Shown here: positions 41,678 to 50,851 of the stretch, in pieces | Numbering within the stretch: the stretch's first letter is position 1 | How the letters are laid out: each line of letters begins with the position of its first letter | Source: Allorhizocola rhizosphaerae | Lineage (GTDB): Bacteria > Actinomycetota > Actinomycetes > Mycobacteriales > Micromonosporaceae | Assembly: GCF_003426775.1 (NCBI RefSeq) | Contig: NZ_QJUG01000015.1 | Location: forward strand, 1 to 60,110 | Length of the DNA: 60,110 nucleotides | Reading direction: 5' to 3' | Translations under genes and position numbers: made by a program | The notes under the pieces: generated by a model | What the model was told of the DNA's origin: nothing | The model's database searches: none | Seen by the model: only the letters and a program-made list of their open reading frames with translations

Positions 41678-44600
41678 TCAGGCGTAACGGTAGGCGCGGA
41701 TTATGGTCTGGTCCACGGTGTTGCCGTCATTGTCGGAGGCGGTCGCGCGCAGCGAGACGAATCCGGTGCCGGGTGGGTGGCGCACGATCAGTGTGGTGGC
41801 CCAGACGACGGCGCGAGTCCAAGTTGCGCCGTCGTCGAAGGACACTTCGATTCGGTTGACCCGTGCCGGACCCGTCACGCTGAGCGGAATCGGCAGGGTG
41901 CTCCCGGCCGGTGCGCTGTTGTGCGTGTCGAGTGGTGGCGAGAACCGCACCAGCGGCAGGGGCAAAGGCCGGCTCCCTGCCACGTGAGCCGACCGGAAGG
42001 TCCAGTCGACCGTCGTCCTCGTCGAGAGCCGGTGTGGTTCTCCCCGTTGGCTTTCGATTTTCATCGTGTACCGCGCGTCAGCCCCGGTCACACGGAAGTC
42101 ACCCGATCCGGGAGTGGCCGACGACCCCACCCGTATGCCATTGCGCCACAGGGTCGTGCTGCCCGTGCCCTCCATCGGGTCGAGCCGGCCGGCGCCATCC
42201 GCGTAGAGTGCGGCATCCACCGAGATCGTATCGCCGGTGCGGGTGGCGGCACGCAAAGCCACGGTTCCATGTGTCGTGATAGGACTGCCCGGCCCGGTAG
42301 GAGACCCATTCGCCGTGTATCGGCCCGAACCGATAATGGTCCCCGTGTCCGGATCGGTCCACGCTCGCCGCAACGTCGTGCGCCATTGCATGCCCGGCTC
42401 CACGTTGACGTGGTGAACGGCCCGGCCGGGCAGGCGGTAGGTCACCCAGGCGTCGTGTCGGATCGGTCGGGCAGGCTGCTGCTGGCCGCCTCCCACAGGG
42501 CGAGCATCCCGTCAGCGTCGCCGCCGGAGTAGCTCGTGTGGATGGCGGCGAACTCCTGCTCGGCGAACGCTCGTTGGTACCCGCTGATGAACCTGGGCTC
42601 GCGATGCCCGACCGTATAGGTCCATGGGCTGTCCGCATTGGACGTCCCGAACACCGCGCTGATGTATGAGATGAACCCCGGCACGGCCGCGCCACCGCTC
42701 AGGTCCGCCGTGTAGAAGTCGGCGAACGACCGCCCGCCCTGCCCCGCGCTGATGGGCCCGTCGGGCGTGCTCAGCGTGAACGCGATGTCGGTGAACAGCG
42801 TCTTGGCCGAAACCCGTGGCACGGTAAGCGAACTCGTCCGGCCGAGCCGCGCGTCGAGCCGGACCGTCGCGTCACCGGTCACGTCCAACGCCGGGTGCAC
42901 CAGCAGCGTAATCTCCGGCACCACACGGCTGGCGACCCAGGAGGTCAGCACATATCGGCCTTGGCCACGCGCGCAGTCGCCGTGCCGTCCTCGCTGTGCA
43001 GGTTGAGACCGCGAAAACTGTCGTGCGAGAACATGTCCGCCGCGAACACGGACGCCTGCCCGCCACGGTCGAGGCCCTCCAGCGTGAGGGTGTAGCTTTC
43101 GACCTCCTTGTGCACCGCCAGCGCCGTGCGCGCGGCCGTCCCGTCCGGCGCGGTCGCCGTCACCGACCCCGTGATCAGCCCGTCCGGCACGTCGGCCCGT
43201 GTGTCCGCGGTGACGTGCACGCTTGCCGTGCTCCCCGCCGGAACCGTCACCCGGGCCGGGCTCACCGCGAACACTCCGCCCGTGGCCGACACGTCGAGCG
43301 TGACCGCCTCTGTCGTGGTGTTGTTATAGGTGACCTGGCGGGTCTATGGCTCGTCATCGCCGTGCGGCCACAACTGCATGCCGAAGCCGATGCTCGCCGG
43401 ATCCGCATACACCCGCTGGGTAAGTGCCGCTGCCACATCCACACGCCCGGCCCCCTGCGTGAACACCGATGCCGTGGCATGCGGCCGGGCCGAGGCCATC
43501 AGCGTCGCCTTGAGCTGTCCGCCCGTCCACTGTGGATGCCGTTGCGCGAGCAAGGCCGCTGCTCCCGCAACATGTGGCGTGGCCATCGACGTGCCCGACA
43601 GCGCCACGTGGCTGCTGGCTCCGGGCGAGTCCTTGCTGCGGGCCGCCGTGATGTCGACGCCGGGCGCGGTGATGTCGGGCTTGAGGCCGTCGTCGCCGAG
43701 CCGTGGACCGCGGCTGGAGAACGAGGCCGGCTCGCCCGCATCGTCGATCGCACCGACGGTCAGCGCGGCATCCGCGCTGCCTGGCGTACCGACCGAGGAC
43801 GGAAAGGGGCCCTCGTTGCCGGCCGCTATCACGACCAGGGTGCCGAACTGCGCGCTCAGAGTGTCGACCGCTTCTTCGAGCGGGTCGATGCCTGGAGTGT
43901 CCCAGCCGCTCAGGCTCAGGTTGACCACCTTCGCGCGCTGCTGCGCCACTGCCCAGTGCATCGCGGCGAGCACCCACGACTCCGGGCAGCCCCACTCGAC
44001 ACAGACCTTGGCGTCCAGCAGGTTCGCTCCCGGTGCGACGCCCTTCGCCCCCGCCATGATGGAAGCCACATGCGTGCCATGGCCGTTGGTATCGCGATCG
44101 TCCTCGGTGCCCTCGGTGAAGTTCATCCGCCCGGCGACCCTTCCCGCCAGATGCGGGTGCGTGTCGTCGATGCTTGTATCGAGCACGGCCATGGTCACGC
44201 CCGCGCCGGTCAGGCCCGCCTGCCACGCTGCCGGGGCACCGATCTGCGGCACGCTCGTGTCGAGCACCGGCCGCAGCACGCCGTCCAGCCACACCTTGGT
44301 CTTCGACGTGAGCACGTCCGCCCACAGGGCCTGCCTGTCGTGCGGCTGCACGGAAACCAGGCCCAGATGTGGCAGGCTGCGCGTGAGCTTCGCACCACGC
44401 AACTGCCTGCCGCCGGCCGGACGGACGATCAGCGACAGGTCCCGGCCCGCCTGGGCCGTCACGTCGAACAGCCGCGGATCAAGCCTGCCCTCGGCCAGCG
44501 GGATGAGCGCATCACTCGGGATGACGTGCAGGTGCCCACGGACGCGCTTGGTCGTGAAAGTGACGCGGTCACGTCCTTTGCCCGGCTCGATGCTGAAGCT

Positions 44601-44741
44601 GTTGCCCCGCGCCATGACCCGGTCACCGGTGACCAGGATGGTCGCCTCGCCCGGAGGATGGAGGCGGGACGGCGTGGCCGCCGCCGTCGTCGTGGGCAGC
44701 AGCAGAATCAGGGCAGCGAGCAGCCCGGTAGCCTTCCTCAT
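41678..44741 (-). pseudogene. Broken secreted subtilisin-like (S8) protease
   Basis: From the ATG at 44741 (AAAGGA 7 bases before it) a signal peptide and S8 protease are read. The catalytic Asp is in MAVLDTSIDD, the His in GHGTHVASIM and the Ser in SGTSMATPHVAG, so all three are present. An in-frame TAG at 43344-43346 then stops translation, although the same frame continues as a fibronectin-like C-terminal region (TRQVTYNNTTTEAVTLDV). Two single-base frameshifts follow, near 42948 and near 42460, after which the tail reads on to 41678. The original protein would be about 1,020 residues. The protease domain alone (44741-43344) could still be made as a 465-residue secreted enzyme. Confidence 0.8.
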
Positions 44742-44766
44742 GAGACAGTCCTTTGCAGACAAGTGG

Positions 44767-45828
44767 TCAGGTGGCGGGCGCCTGGTCGGAATAGGTGGAC
44801 TCGGTCACGGCCGTGCAGGAGATGAGCGCGCCGCTTTGGCCGTCGCGGATTTCGCTCGCCATTGTTTGCCCAGTGACCACGTCGATGACAAGCCGATGGC
44901 GCTGCGAAGAACCGTCGGCGCTGCGAAAGGTGTGCTCGACAGCGCTTCCCCTGCGCCCCAACGGATCTGTGACCTCGCCCAGGTAGGTGATGCCGGGCAG
45001 ATCGGCCAGCATGAGGTAGGCCGCGGACCGCACCGCCCCGCTGGATGGCAGACGCAGCAGCAGGTCGGTGGCCGCGATGAACAGCATCTCGGTCTGGTGC
45101 TCGGCAAGGTCGTCCGGCTGCCATGTGCCGCGCGCATCGGTCTCGTTGCGCAGCAGGAGCTCCGCCAGCTGGTCCGGATCGGTAGGCAGGGCGCGCAGCT
45201 GGTCGAGCGTGAGCGTCGTGCCGCCGACGTTCACGCCGGGCCCACGGTCGGGGAGGCGCTTGCAGCCCTTCTCACCGGGTTGCGCGGTCAGCGTGCGCCC
45301 GGGCGTCGGCTCACCCCCGGGACCGGACGCGGCCCAGGTGGCCGGCGAACCCGCGCGCTGCCAAGCCTCCCGGTCGGCGTCGGTAACGGGTGCCGCGCCG
45401 AGCCATTGGACACAATAGGCATTGCCTCCTTCTGCCGTCAGCGGCATCCAGCTGTGCTGATCGGTGCGGCCGAACACGTTGTAGCCGCCGGTGACGGCGT
45501 AGCGCGTGCCTTGCTCGCTCCGGGACACCCAATAGGCGCCCATCGGCTCGCTTTGGGCGGAGGCGAGTTGCGCGGCCACGAGCAACGACTGCCTCCCGGC
45601 GATCGGCGATTGTCTGCCATCGCCGGGGACCAGGTTGCCGACCGCGATCATCGACGCGACCGCAGTGAAGGCGGTGGCCGCGAGCGCCACGCGGCGCCGG
45701 GCCGGGCTCGGCCGGCGTGCGCTCTCCATCGGCACAACGGTGATGGTGTCTAGATCCAACGGTTTCGGCGCAGGCTGGTCAAGCTGTGCCGGGCGTGCCT
45801 CAGCGAGCCGTCGCAACACACGACTCAT
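44767..45828 (-). CDS. CU044_5270-type membrane-anchored protein, partner of an ECF sigma factor
   Basis: This 353-residue protein has a basic cytoplasmic N-terminus, one membrane helix (VALAATAFTAVASMIAVGNL, residues about 47-66) and a large outer domain with Trp and Cys residues. The layout and gene order match the CU044_5270 family that follows ECF sigma genes in actinobacteria, and it probably acts as an anti-sigma or sensor protein. Its ATG lies inside the last codons of the sigma gene (29-base overlap). It is followed 25 bases later by the broken protease gene, which may have been part of the same regulon. Confidence 0.75.
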   Translation of the reverse strand: MSRVLRRLAEARPAQLDQPAPKPLDLDTITVVPMESARRPSPARRRVALAATAFTAVASMIAVGNLVPGDGRQSPIAGRQSLLVAAQLASAQSEPMGAYWVSRSEQGTRYAVTGGYNVFGRTDQHSWMPLTAEGGNAYCVQWLGAAPVTDADREAWQRAGSPATWAASGPGGEPTPGRTLTAQPGEKGCKRLPDRGPGVNVGGTTLTLDQLRALPTDPDQLAELLLRNETDARGTWQPDDLAEHQTEMLFIAATDLLLRLPSSGAVRSAAYLMLADLPGITYLGEVTDPLGRRGSAVEHTFRSADGSSQRHRLVIDVVTGQTMASEIRDGQSGALISCTAVTESTYSDQAPAT

Positions 45829-46363
45829 CGGTGACCCTCCTCTGGTCGGATTGATGTGCGGGTGTGACGGCGTCCTGCGCGGAAAGGGCCTGCTCGAATC
45901 GCTTGCGGGCACGATGCAACCGGACGAAGAACGTGGCGCGCGAACAACCGAGCACCTTCGCCGAATCTCCGGTCGACAGCCCGTGCCACGCCGTCAACGT
46001 GAGGATCTCCCGGTCGGCATCGTTGAGCCCGGCCAGCGCGGCCAGCGTGGCCGCTCGCTCGGCGACACCCTCGGCGATATCCAAACCGGCTTCGTCGATC
46101 CAGGCCCGCATCTCCGTCGCCAGGCTGGTTTGACGAACCTCCACCCGGTAACGCTCGTGCGTCACGTTTCGGGCCACGCCCAGCAACCACGGCAGCGGAT
46201 CGGCCAGCACGGCGGCGAGCCGCCGCCAGGCCACCAGGAACGTCTCGCTCACAATGTCGTCGGCGAGCTGGCGCCCGGCGCGGCTCACGGCATAGGCATG
46301 GACCTGACGATGATGTCGCCGGTAGATGTCCGTGAACCGGGCGGAGGGGTCGGGTGGTCTCAC
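45800..46363 (-). CDS. ECF-type RNA polymerase sigma factor
   Basis: This 187-residue protein has sigma region 2 (FTDIYRRHHRQVHAYAVSRA, then DDIVSETFLVAWRRLA) and region 4 (LNDADREILTLTAWHGLSTG, then DSAKVLGCSRATFFVRLHRA). GTG 46363 is chosen because GGAG lies 8 bases before it and the protein then begins just before region 2. The open frame runs further upstream, but that part looks non-coding. It is coupled to the CU044_5270-type gene by overlap. Confidence 0.85.
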   Translation of the reverse strand: MRPPDPSARFTDIYRRHHRQVHAYAVSRAGRQLADDIVSETFLVAWRRLAAVLADPLPWLLGVARNVTHERYRVEVRQTSLATEMRAWIDEAGLDIAEGVAERAATLAALAGLNDADREILTLTAWHGLSTGDSAKVLGCSRATFFVRLHRARKRFEQALSAQDAVTPAHQSDQRRVTDESCVATAR

Positions 46364-46554
46364 TGGTTGTGCTCCTTCGTCGCGGAAGGCCTGGATGAAC
46401 AGTTGCGCAAGCGCCGAGCGCCGAGCGGCGAACGCGACCGTCGGGAGGTACGCCGTCACCAGTAATGTGCGCCCGCCGCGGATTCTTACACCGGGCGTGA
46501 CGGTCGGCATCGTCTCCGCTCCTCCGCTCGCCGACAAGCGACCCGGCACGGCCT

Positions 46555-46651
46555 GGTCACCCTGCACCCGGTCTCACCCTGCACGCGGTCACTGCGCCCG
46601 GTCACCCTGCACCCGGTTTTCACCCTGCACGCGGTCACTGCACCCGGTCAC
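46555..46651. repeat. Tandem repeat, about 46-bp unit x 2
   Basis: Two copies of a unit made of CGGTCACCCTGCACCCGGT and TCACCCTGCACGCGGTCACTG stand in tandem, each itself built of CACCCTGCAC half-repeats. The repeat lies between the ECF sigma gene and the coiled-coil remnant. Confidence 0.8.
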
Positions 46652-46952
46652 GCCACAAGCGCTATCAGCACGTCGTTGACGAGCTGCGCCTCGAAGCTGC
46701 CCAGCGGCTCAACTCGCTATCTATGGCGAGCCCGCGAGCGCGGCCGACGACAGCGAGGCGTGGCAACGGGTCAGGGAACTTGCGACCAAGATCGAGGAGC
46801 TGGCCAGCGAGAACACAGCATTGAAGATTAGCAATGCCGAGTTGGTCACCGAGCTGCGCATACTTAAGAGCCCCTATATGGATTCTGGTAATTTTGCTAC
46901 CGGCTCTGCTACCACGGCCAAGATCGCCGACGTGATTCCGATCAGGCGATAG
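46652..46952 (+). pseudogene. Remnant ending in a coiled coil, beside tRNA-Lys
   Basis: Two frames hold protein-like sequence. RHKRYQHVVDELRLEAAQRL is read in one. A second frame, entered near 46710, gives an acidic helix (SEAWQRVRELATKIEELASE, then NTALKISNAELVTELRILKS) and ends at a stop at 46952. The leucine heptads show a coiled coil. GC content drops in the last 100 bases. The start is missing and a frameshift separates the parts. It looks like the tail of a gene from a mobile element, though I cannot name it. Confidence 0.5.
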
Positions 46953-46966
46953 AAGCCCGCAAATGA

Positions 46967-46998
46967 AAATCCCCTCTGACCTGAATCAGGGGGGATTT
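46967..46998 (-). terminator. Terminator of tRNA-Lys
   Basis: On the minus strand AAATCCCC (46991-46998) pairs with GGGGATTT (46967-46974), followed by a short T-run (TTTTC). It begins 8 bases after the 3' end of the tRNA. Confidence 0.65.
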
Positions 46999-47005
46999 GA
47001 TCTTG

Positions 47006-47078
47006 TGCGCCGCCAGGGACTCGAACCCCGAACCCGCGGATTAAGAGTCCGCTGCTCTGCCAGTTGAGCTAGCGGCGC
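47006..47078 (-). tRNA. tRNA-Lys (anticodon CTT)
   Basis: This 73-base cloverleaf on the minus strand has acceptor arms GCGCCGC and GCGGCGC with discriminator A. The D-arm is AGCTCAACTGGCAGAGC. The anticodon arm is GCGGA-CTCTTAA-TCCGC, giving anticodon CTT, and the T-arm contains GGTTCGAGTCC. CCA is not encoded. It reads AAG codons. The 3' side faces the coiled-coil remnant, the side where integrating elements insert. Confidence 0.95.
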
Positions 47079-47707
47079 TCATGGCAACGGCAGAAACCTT
47101 AGCATGCACGCCCGGCGGATCACCAATCGGTATCCGCCGACGTTCACAAATGTGACGAACGCTAAGCAAATTTCGGACAACAGCGCACCAATCTGGCATC
47201 ATCAAGATCGCAATGGTTCCGGCTGCAAATCGGTCCCAGCGAATGCCTATCACCTGTTTTCCCAGTTCAGCGCACTAAAGCGAGCCGGACAAATCGGCCA
47301 CTGAGGGGTCACCGCGGCACAGGCACCGGCTTTGACCAGGTGAAACTGACCCGTGTTGATGACTGACAGCGGGTGTCGGCCTATGCGGGGACGGCGTGCC
47401 GGGTCGTGTCGGCCAGTGTCAGGCGCTACGCGGGGCCGTCGATCACGCGTCGATCACGCAGATCGACCGAAGTCCGCAGCCAAAATCCGCTGGCTTGACG
47501 CTCAGCCCCGCGTGGAGTCACCCGCGGACCGCAAGTCCGCTGCTCGACCGACGGCCGGAGCCGGGCGGACCCCGAGTTCGATGCCGCACCCGCCCTCCGG
47601 TTGAAGTGTCACCCGGCGGAAGATGAACCCGTCGTGGCGTGAATTTTCGGCCGTGTGCACGCCCCTTCAAGGCTCGTGGTGCCGTCGCTGTGGGTATCTT
47701 CGGTGCG
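47079..47707. other. Gene-free stretch with a tRNA-Lys-like anticodon arm
   Basis: No coding region is supported. At 47520-47545 the sequence repeats the anticodon-arm part of the tRNA-Lys gene (47032-47057): ACCCGCGGA, five different bases, then AGTCCGCTGCTC, in the same orientation. The five different bases lie in the anticodon loop. The D and T arms are not repeated, so this is not a second tRNA. The rest is GC-rich and featureless. Confidence 0.6.
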
Positions 47708-48202
47708 GTGACTGGTGCGTCTGATGGCCCGGATCTGGCCTACATTGCGAGCCTTACTCGGGTAAGAGCGGCTGCTGGGGTGCTGTTGTTCGACCAGCAG
47801 GGACGGGTGATGGTGGTCTACCCGACTTACAAGGATTCCTGCGAGTTGCCGGGCGGATCGCTGGAACCGGGCGAGTCTCCGCTGCTTGCCTGCGAGCGGG
47901 AGCTGAAAGAGGAGCTCGGCTTCGTGCCCCCGATTGGGGGGCTGTTGTGTGTGGACTGGGTACCGCCGAGCCCGCCGTGGGACGGCGGATTGATGTTCTT
48001 GTTCGACGGTGGCACGTTGTCAGCCTCTCAGATCGCCGGCATCCGGCTACGTCCTGACGAGTTGGATCGTTTCGAGTTCGTGGCCACCGATGACCTCGAG
48101 TCTGTGCTGGTGCCGCGCCTGGCCAGGCGAGTGCTCACGTGTTTGCCGATGCGGGGCCGCGGCGGCATCTACCTGGAGGACGGCGTTTCGCTGGACGCGT
48201 AG
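47708..48202 (+). CDS. Nudix hydrolase
   Basis: This protein of about 164 residues has a complete Nudix box (GGSLEPGESPLLACERELKE followed by ELGF). GTG 47708 is chosen since the conserved domain begins a little later (TRVRAAAGVLLFDQQGRVMV); an ATG at 47639 would add an unconserved 23 residues. Nudix enzymes cleave nucleoside diphosphates linked to another group. The VLLFDQQGRVM and ELPGG pattern suits a nucleotide-sugar or dNTP hydrolase. It is the first of three Nudix genes in the island. Confidence 0.82.
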   Translation: MTGASDGPDLAYIASLTRVRAAAGVLLFDQQGRVMVVYPTYKDSCELPGGSLEPGESPLLACERELKEELGFVPPIGGLLCVDWVPPSPPWDGGLMFLFDGGTLSASQIAGIRLRPDELDRFEFVATDDLESVLVPRLARRVLTCLPMRGRGGIYLEDGVSLDA

Positions 48203-48241
48203 CGGACCTGCACGGTCGACCTGTGTCTGGCTGAGGTGAGC

Positions 48242-48940
48242 ATGGCTTCGGCGACGGCGCGGCTCGCGTTGGGGCAGTGCAAGTACGCTGTTGTGATGCT
48301 GCCCGAAGCGATCAGGTCGGACGTCGAAGTCCTGTGGTCATATCACAACATGGGCCACGCACTCAGGCCGTGCGACGCTGGAATCGGGCTGGGCAGTCAC
48401 GATCTTGGTGTGGCGATCGTGGCCACGGACCTCTATCACCGTGGGATGTTTCCACATCTCATCTTCACTGGGGCGAACGCGCCGACCACAATCGAGCGCT
48501 TCCCGCAAGGCGAGGCTGTGGCCTATCGCGAGTACGCCATCGAGCACGGTGTGCCGGCCGAGGCGATCCTGATCGACACGACAGCCGCGAACACCGAGCA
48601 GAACCTCAAGTTCTCCCGTGCCCTGCTGGACGAGCACGGCATAGAGGTCCGCTCCGTGCTGTTGATGTCACGCCCGTACCAGCAGCGCCGCGCTTTCGCC
48701 ACCTGCCGGAAGGTGTGGCCCGAGGTCGATGTCATCTGCTACTCGCGACCGTTGTCGCTGGACGACTACCTGGCCAGCATTGGAGACACAAAGAAGGTCG
48801 TGGACATGCTGGTGGGCGACACGCAACGCATCGACATCTACGCCGAACGCGGATTCGCTATCCCACAAGAGATGCCGGACAAGGTGCGGGCTGCATTCGA
48901 GCGGCTGGTCGCGGCCGGATATGTCAGCCGCCTGGTGTAG
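48242..48940 (+). CDS. DUF218 (YdcF-like) protein
   Basis: This 232-residue protein has the DUF218 pattern: CDAGIGLGSHDLGVAIVATD, then YHRGMFPHLIFTGANAPTTI, DTTAANTEQNLKFSRALLDE and SVLLMSRPYQQRRAFATCRK. The central Glu/Asn/Thr segment and the S-x-x-Y-x-x-R stretch line the predicted active site. YdcF binds S-adenosylmethionine in E. coli; the reaction is unknown. No membrane segment is present. ATG 48242 has AGG 5 bases before it; ATG 48298 is an alternative nearer to the conserved start. It converges with the regulator at 48942, one base apart. Confidence 0.78.
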   Translation: MASATARLALGQCKYAVVMLPEAIRSDVEVLWSYHNMGHALRPCDAGIGLGSHDLGVAIVATDLYHRGMFPHLIFTGANAPTTIERFPQGEAVAYREYAIEHGVPAEAILIDTTAANTEQNLKFSRALLDEHGIEVRSVLLMSRPYQQRRAFATCRKVWPEVDVICYSRPLSLDDYLASIGDTKKVVDMLVGDTQRIDIYAERGFAIPQEMPDKVRAAFERLVAAGYVSRLV

Positions 48941-48941
48941 C

Positions 48942-50165
48942 TCACAGGGGCGAGGACGATCCGACGCCCATCCGGTAGGCGAGATCGACGGCCAGCCTCG
49001 GCGGTCGTGGACGGGTCACGATGTCGCGCACCAGCATGCGCGACAGGGCGTGATAACGCACTTGGTCCGGTGCGATCTGCTCGGCGTTGAGAAGCTCAAA
49101 GAGTCCTTCGTCCACCTGGTTGTAGCGGACGAAAGCACGGGCTACTTCGATGGAATGTCGTACGCGCCGCTCGACCGGCAACCGGGTCGTGTCCAGGCCC
49201 GGTCCGATCGCTATAGCTCGTTGCACATCGCCGAATTCCAAGGCAACGCATACTTGGTGGATCGTGACGTTGGTCGGCCCGAACGCTGTCCAGACGTGGT
49301 TGGCGTCGCTGCCGAGCCGTTTGGCAGAGTCACCGGCCTCGGCCAAATGTGTCCGTGCCGTCTGCCGGTCGTCGTTTCGGGCGGCGGACAGGGCGCACAT
49401 CAGGTGCAGGCTGCCGTAGACCGACAGCAGCTGCGGCGTCGGGGCCGAGAGCAGCGGTTGGAGGTATTCGGCTGCTGCCGCCCCGATCTGGCGGGCTTGC
49501 CGGTATTCACCATTGGAGGTCAAGGCATGCGCAGCGGCGCGACTTAGCGCGCCGATGACGACGTGATCTCCACTGGCGTTGGCGGCGGTCAGTCCGCGGC
49601 TGGCGGCGATCCACGCCAGGTCAGTTTCCCCGAGCTTGGTCAAGAACAGCGTGGCCACATGGTGTACGTAGGCGGTCAAGGCGTTGGCGCGTCTGGCTTG
49701 TTCGCCGTCGTAGGCCCGCTCGGCGGTGAGGCATTCATCGATGAGCAGGGGCAGCCGTCGCGCCAGATCGCCGTAACGCGATTGCTGGTAGCGAGCCCAG
49801 ATATCGGAAACGTCCCGTTCGAGGTCGCCGAGGGTCGGAGGGTCGGGTTGCTGGTCGCGGGCTAGGACTGGGCTGAGATGGCGGTAGTCGCGCAACGCCG
49901 CACGCAGCGCGGGGATGGTCTGGCGTCCCGAATCTTCGGACCAGTCGAACAGGCTCGGTTCGCCGATGATGTCGCCAAGCGATACGTCGAGCGCGGTGGC
50001 CAGGTTCCTGATGACGGACAGGCGGTCAAGCTCGGCGCGGTTGTTTTCGACCTTGCGTAGCCACTCGACGGTCCTACCCACAAGGCCGGCAAGAACCTCC
50101 TGAGACAGGCCACGGCGGCGGCGGTAGAACGCCACCCGCTGCCCGATCGTCAACTCGTCCGTCAT
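48942..50165 (-). CDS. XRE-family regulator with helical-repeat C-terminus
   Basis: This 407-residue protein has an N-terminal XRE HTH (IGQRVAFYRRRRGLSQEVLA, then RTVEWLRKVENNRAELDRLS) and about 300 residues of TPR-like helices (RRLPLLIDECLTAERAYDGE, ALSRAAAHALTSNGEYRQAR). Such large XRE-TPR regulators are abundant in actinomycetes and may sense peptides or small ligands through the TPR part. It shares the island with a second, unrelated XRE-TPR regulator at 50852. Its targets are not known, and the nearby Nudix and DUF218 genes are candidates. Confidence 0.82.
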   Translation of the reverse strand: MTDELTIGQRVAFYRRRRGLSQEVLAGLVGRTVEWLRKVENNRAELDRLSVIRNLATALDVSLGDIIGEPSLFDWSEDSGRQTIPALRAALRDYRHLSPVLARDQQPDPPTLGDLERDVSDIWARYQQSRYGDLARRLPLLIDECLTAERAYDGEQARRANALTAYVHHVATLFLTKLGETDLAWIAASRGLTAANASGDHVVIGALSRAAAHALTSNGEYRQARQIGAAAAEYLQPLLSAPTPQLLSVYGSLHLMCALSAARNDDRQTARTHLAEAGDSAKRLGSDANHVWTAFGPTNVTIHQVCVALEFGDVQRAIAIGPGLDTTRLPVERRVRHSIEVARAFVRYNQVDEGLFELLNAEQIAPDQVRYHALSRMLVRDIVTRPRPPRLAVDLAYRMGVGSSSPL

Positions 50166-50320
50166 TCCACGCACGCCACCACCATGCCCGACTCGGCCAC
50201 CGCTACCCGGTACGGAAATTCCCGGTCCTGTTGGGCGCCACCCTATTGATCGTAGAGCATCGATGAGAGACCGTCCCTACGCACATCCAAGATCGATCAT
50301 ATGGGCGCAGGTGCAATCGA

Positions 50321-50812
50321 CTAGCCTCGCTGATCTTGTGGCGCGAAGTAGTTGCCTAGCATCTCCGTTGTCCAGGCCGCTTGGTGAACTTCGCCGCGAG
50401 GACCGAACTCTTCAAACCAGGGTTTGATATCGAGGATTGGCGTTCCATCGACTGCATCGAGGTCTTCGACGTGCAGGTCGAGGCCATCGACTTTGAGCAA
50501 GCGGCAGCGGGATACGCCGAGCCAGTTGAGACGTCGCATGTTGCGGTGCCCGAAGATGCCCACCTCGGGCCAGTCCGGGTTGTCGCGTGGCCGCCGTGCG
50601 CCGAGGTTGAGGTCGGTGGGGTCGGTGAGATGGAAGCGAAAGATGATCTCTAGGTGGGAGAAGTCGGCTAAGCCTTTGGTTGCCTCTGGCGTGAACCGGG
50701 AGGCGTCGAGGCGGATGATTGCCTGAGTGCCGCCCCAGTAGTCGTCCGTTGGTTCTATCCGGCCGCCTACGACGTGAGCGAGCGCTTCAACCTCGAACCT
50801 CTGTTTGGTCAT
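50321..50812 (-). CDS. TrmO-like tRNA (t6A37) methyltransferase
   Basis: This 163-residue protein belongs to the UPF0066/TrmO family: ALAHVVGGRIEPTDDYWGGT start, then HLEIIFRFH, GARRPRDNPDWPEVGIFGHR and NWLGVSRCRLLKVDG. TrmO uses SAM to methylate N6-threonylcarbamoyladenosine at position 37 of some tRNAs. The E. coli protein is longer (about 235 residues), so this is a short form lacking the C-terminal domain. It stands between two regulators in the island rather than near tRNA-modification genes. A role on another substrate is possible. Confidence 0.75.
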   Translation of the reverse strand: MTKQRFEVEALAHVVGGRIEPTDDYWGGTQAIIRLDASRFTPEATKGLADFSHLEIIFRFHLTDPTDLNLGARRPRDNPDWPEVGIFGHRNMRRLNWLGVSRCRLLKVDGLDLHVEDLDAVDGTPILDIKPWFEEFGPRGEVHQAAWTTEMLGNYFAPQDQRG

Positions 50813-50851
50813 TCTTGTTGTCCTCCAACAGCAATCGTGTGCACGACGGCT

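Noticed and set aside
47520-47545. Second tRNA gene
   Set aside because: Only an anticodon-arm-like segment is present; D-arm, T-arm and acceptor pairing are missing.
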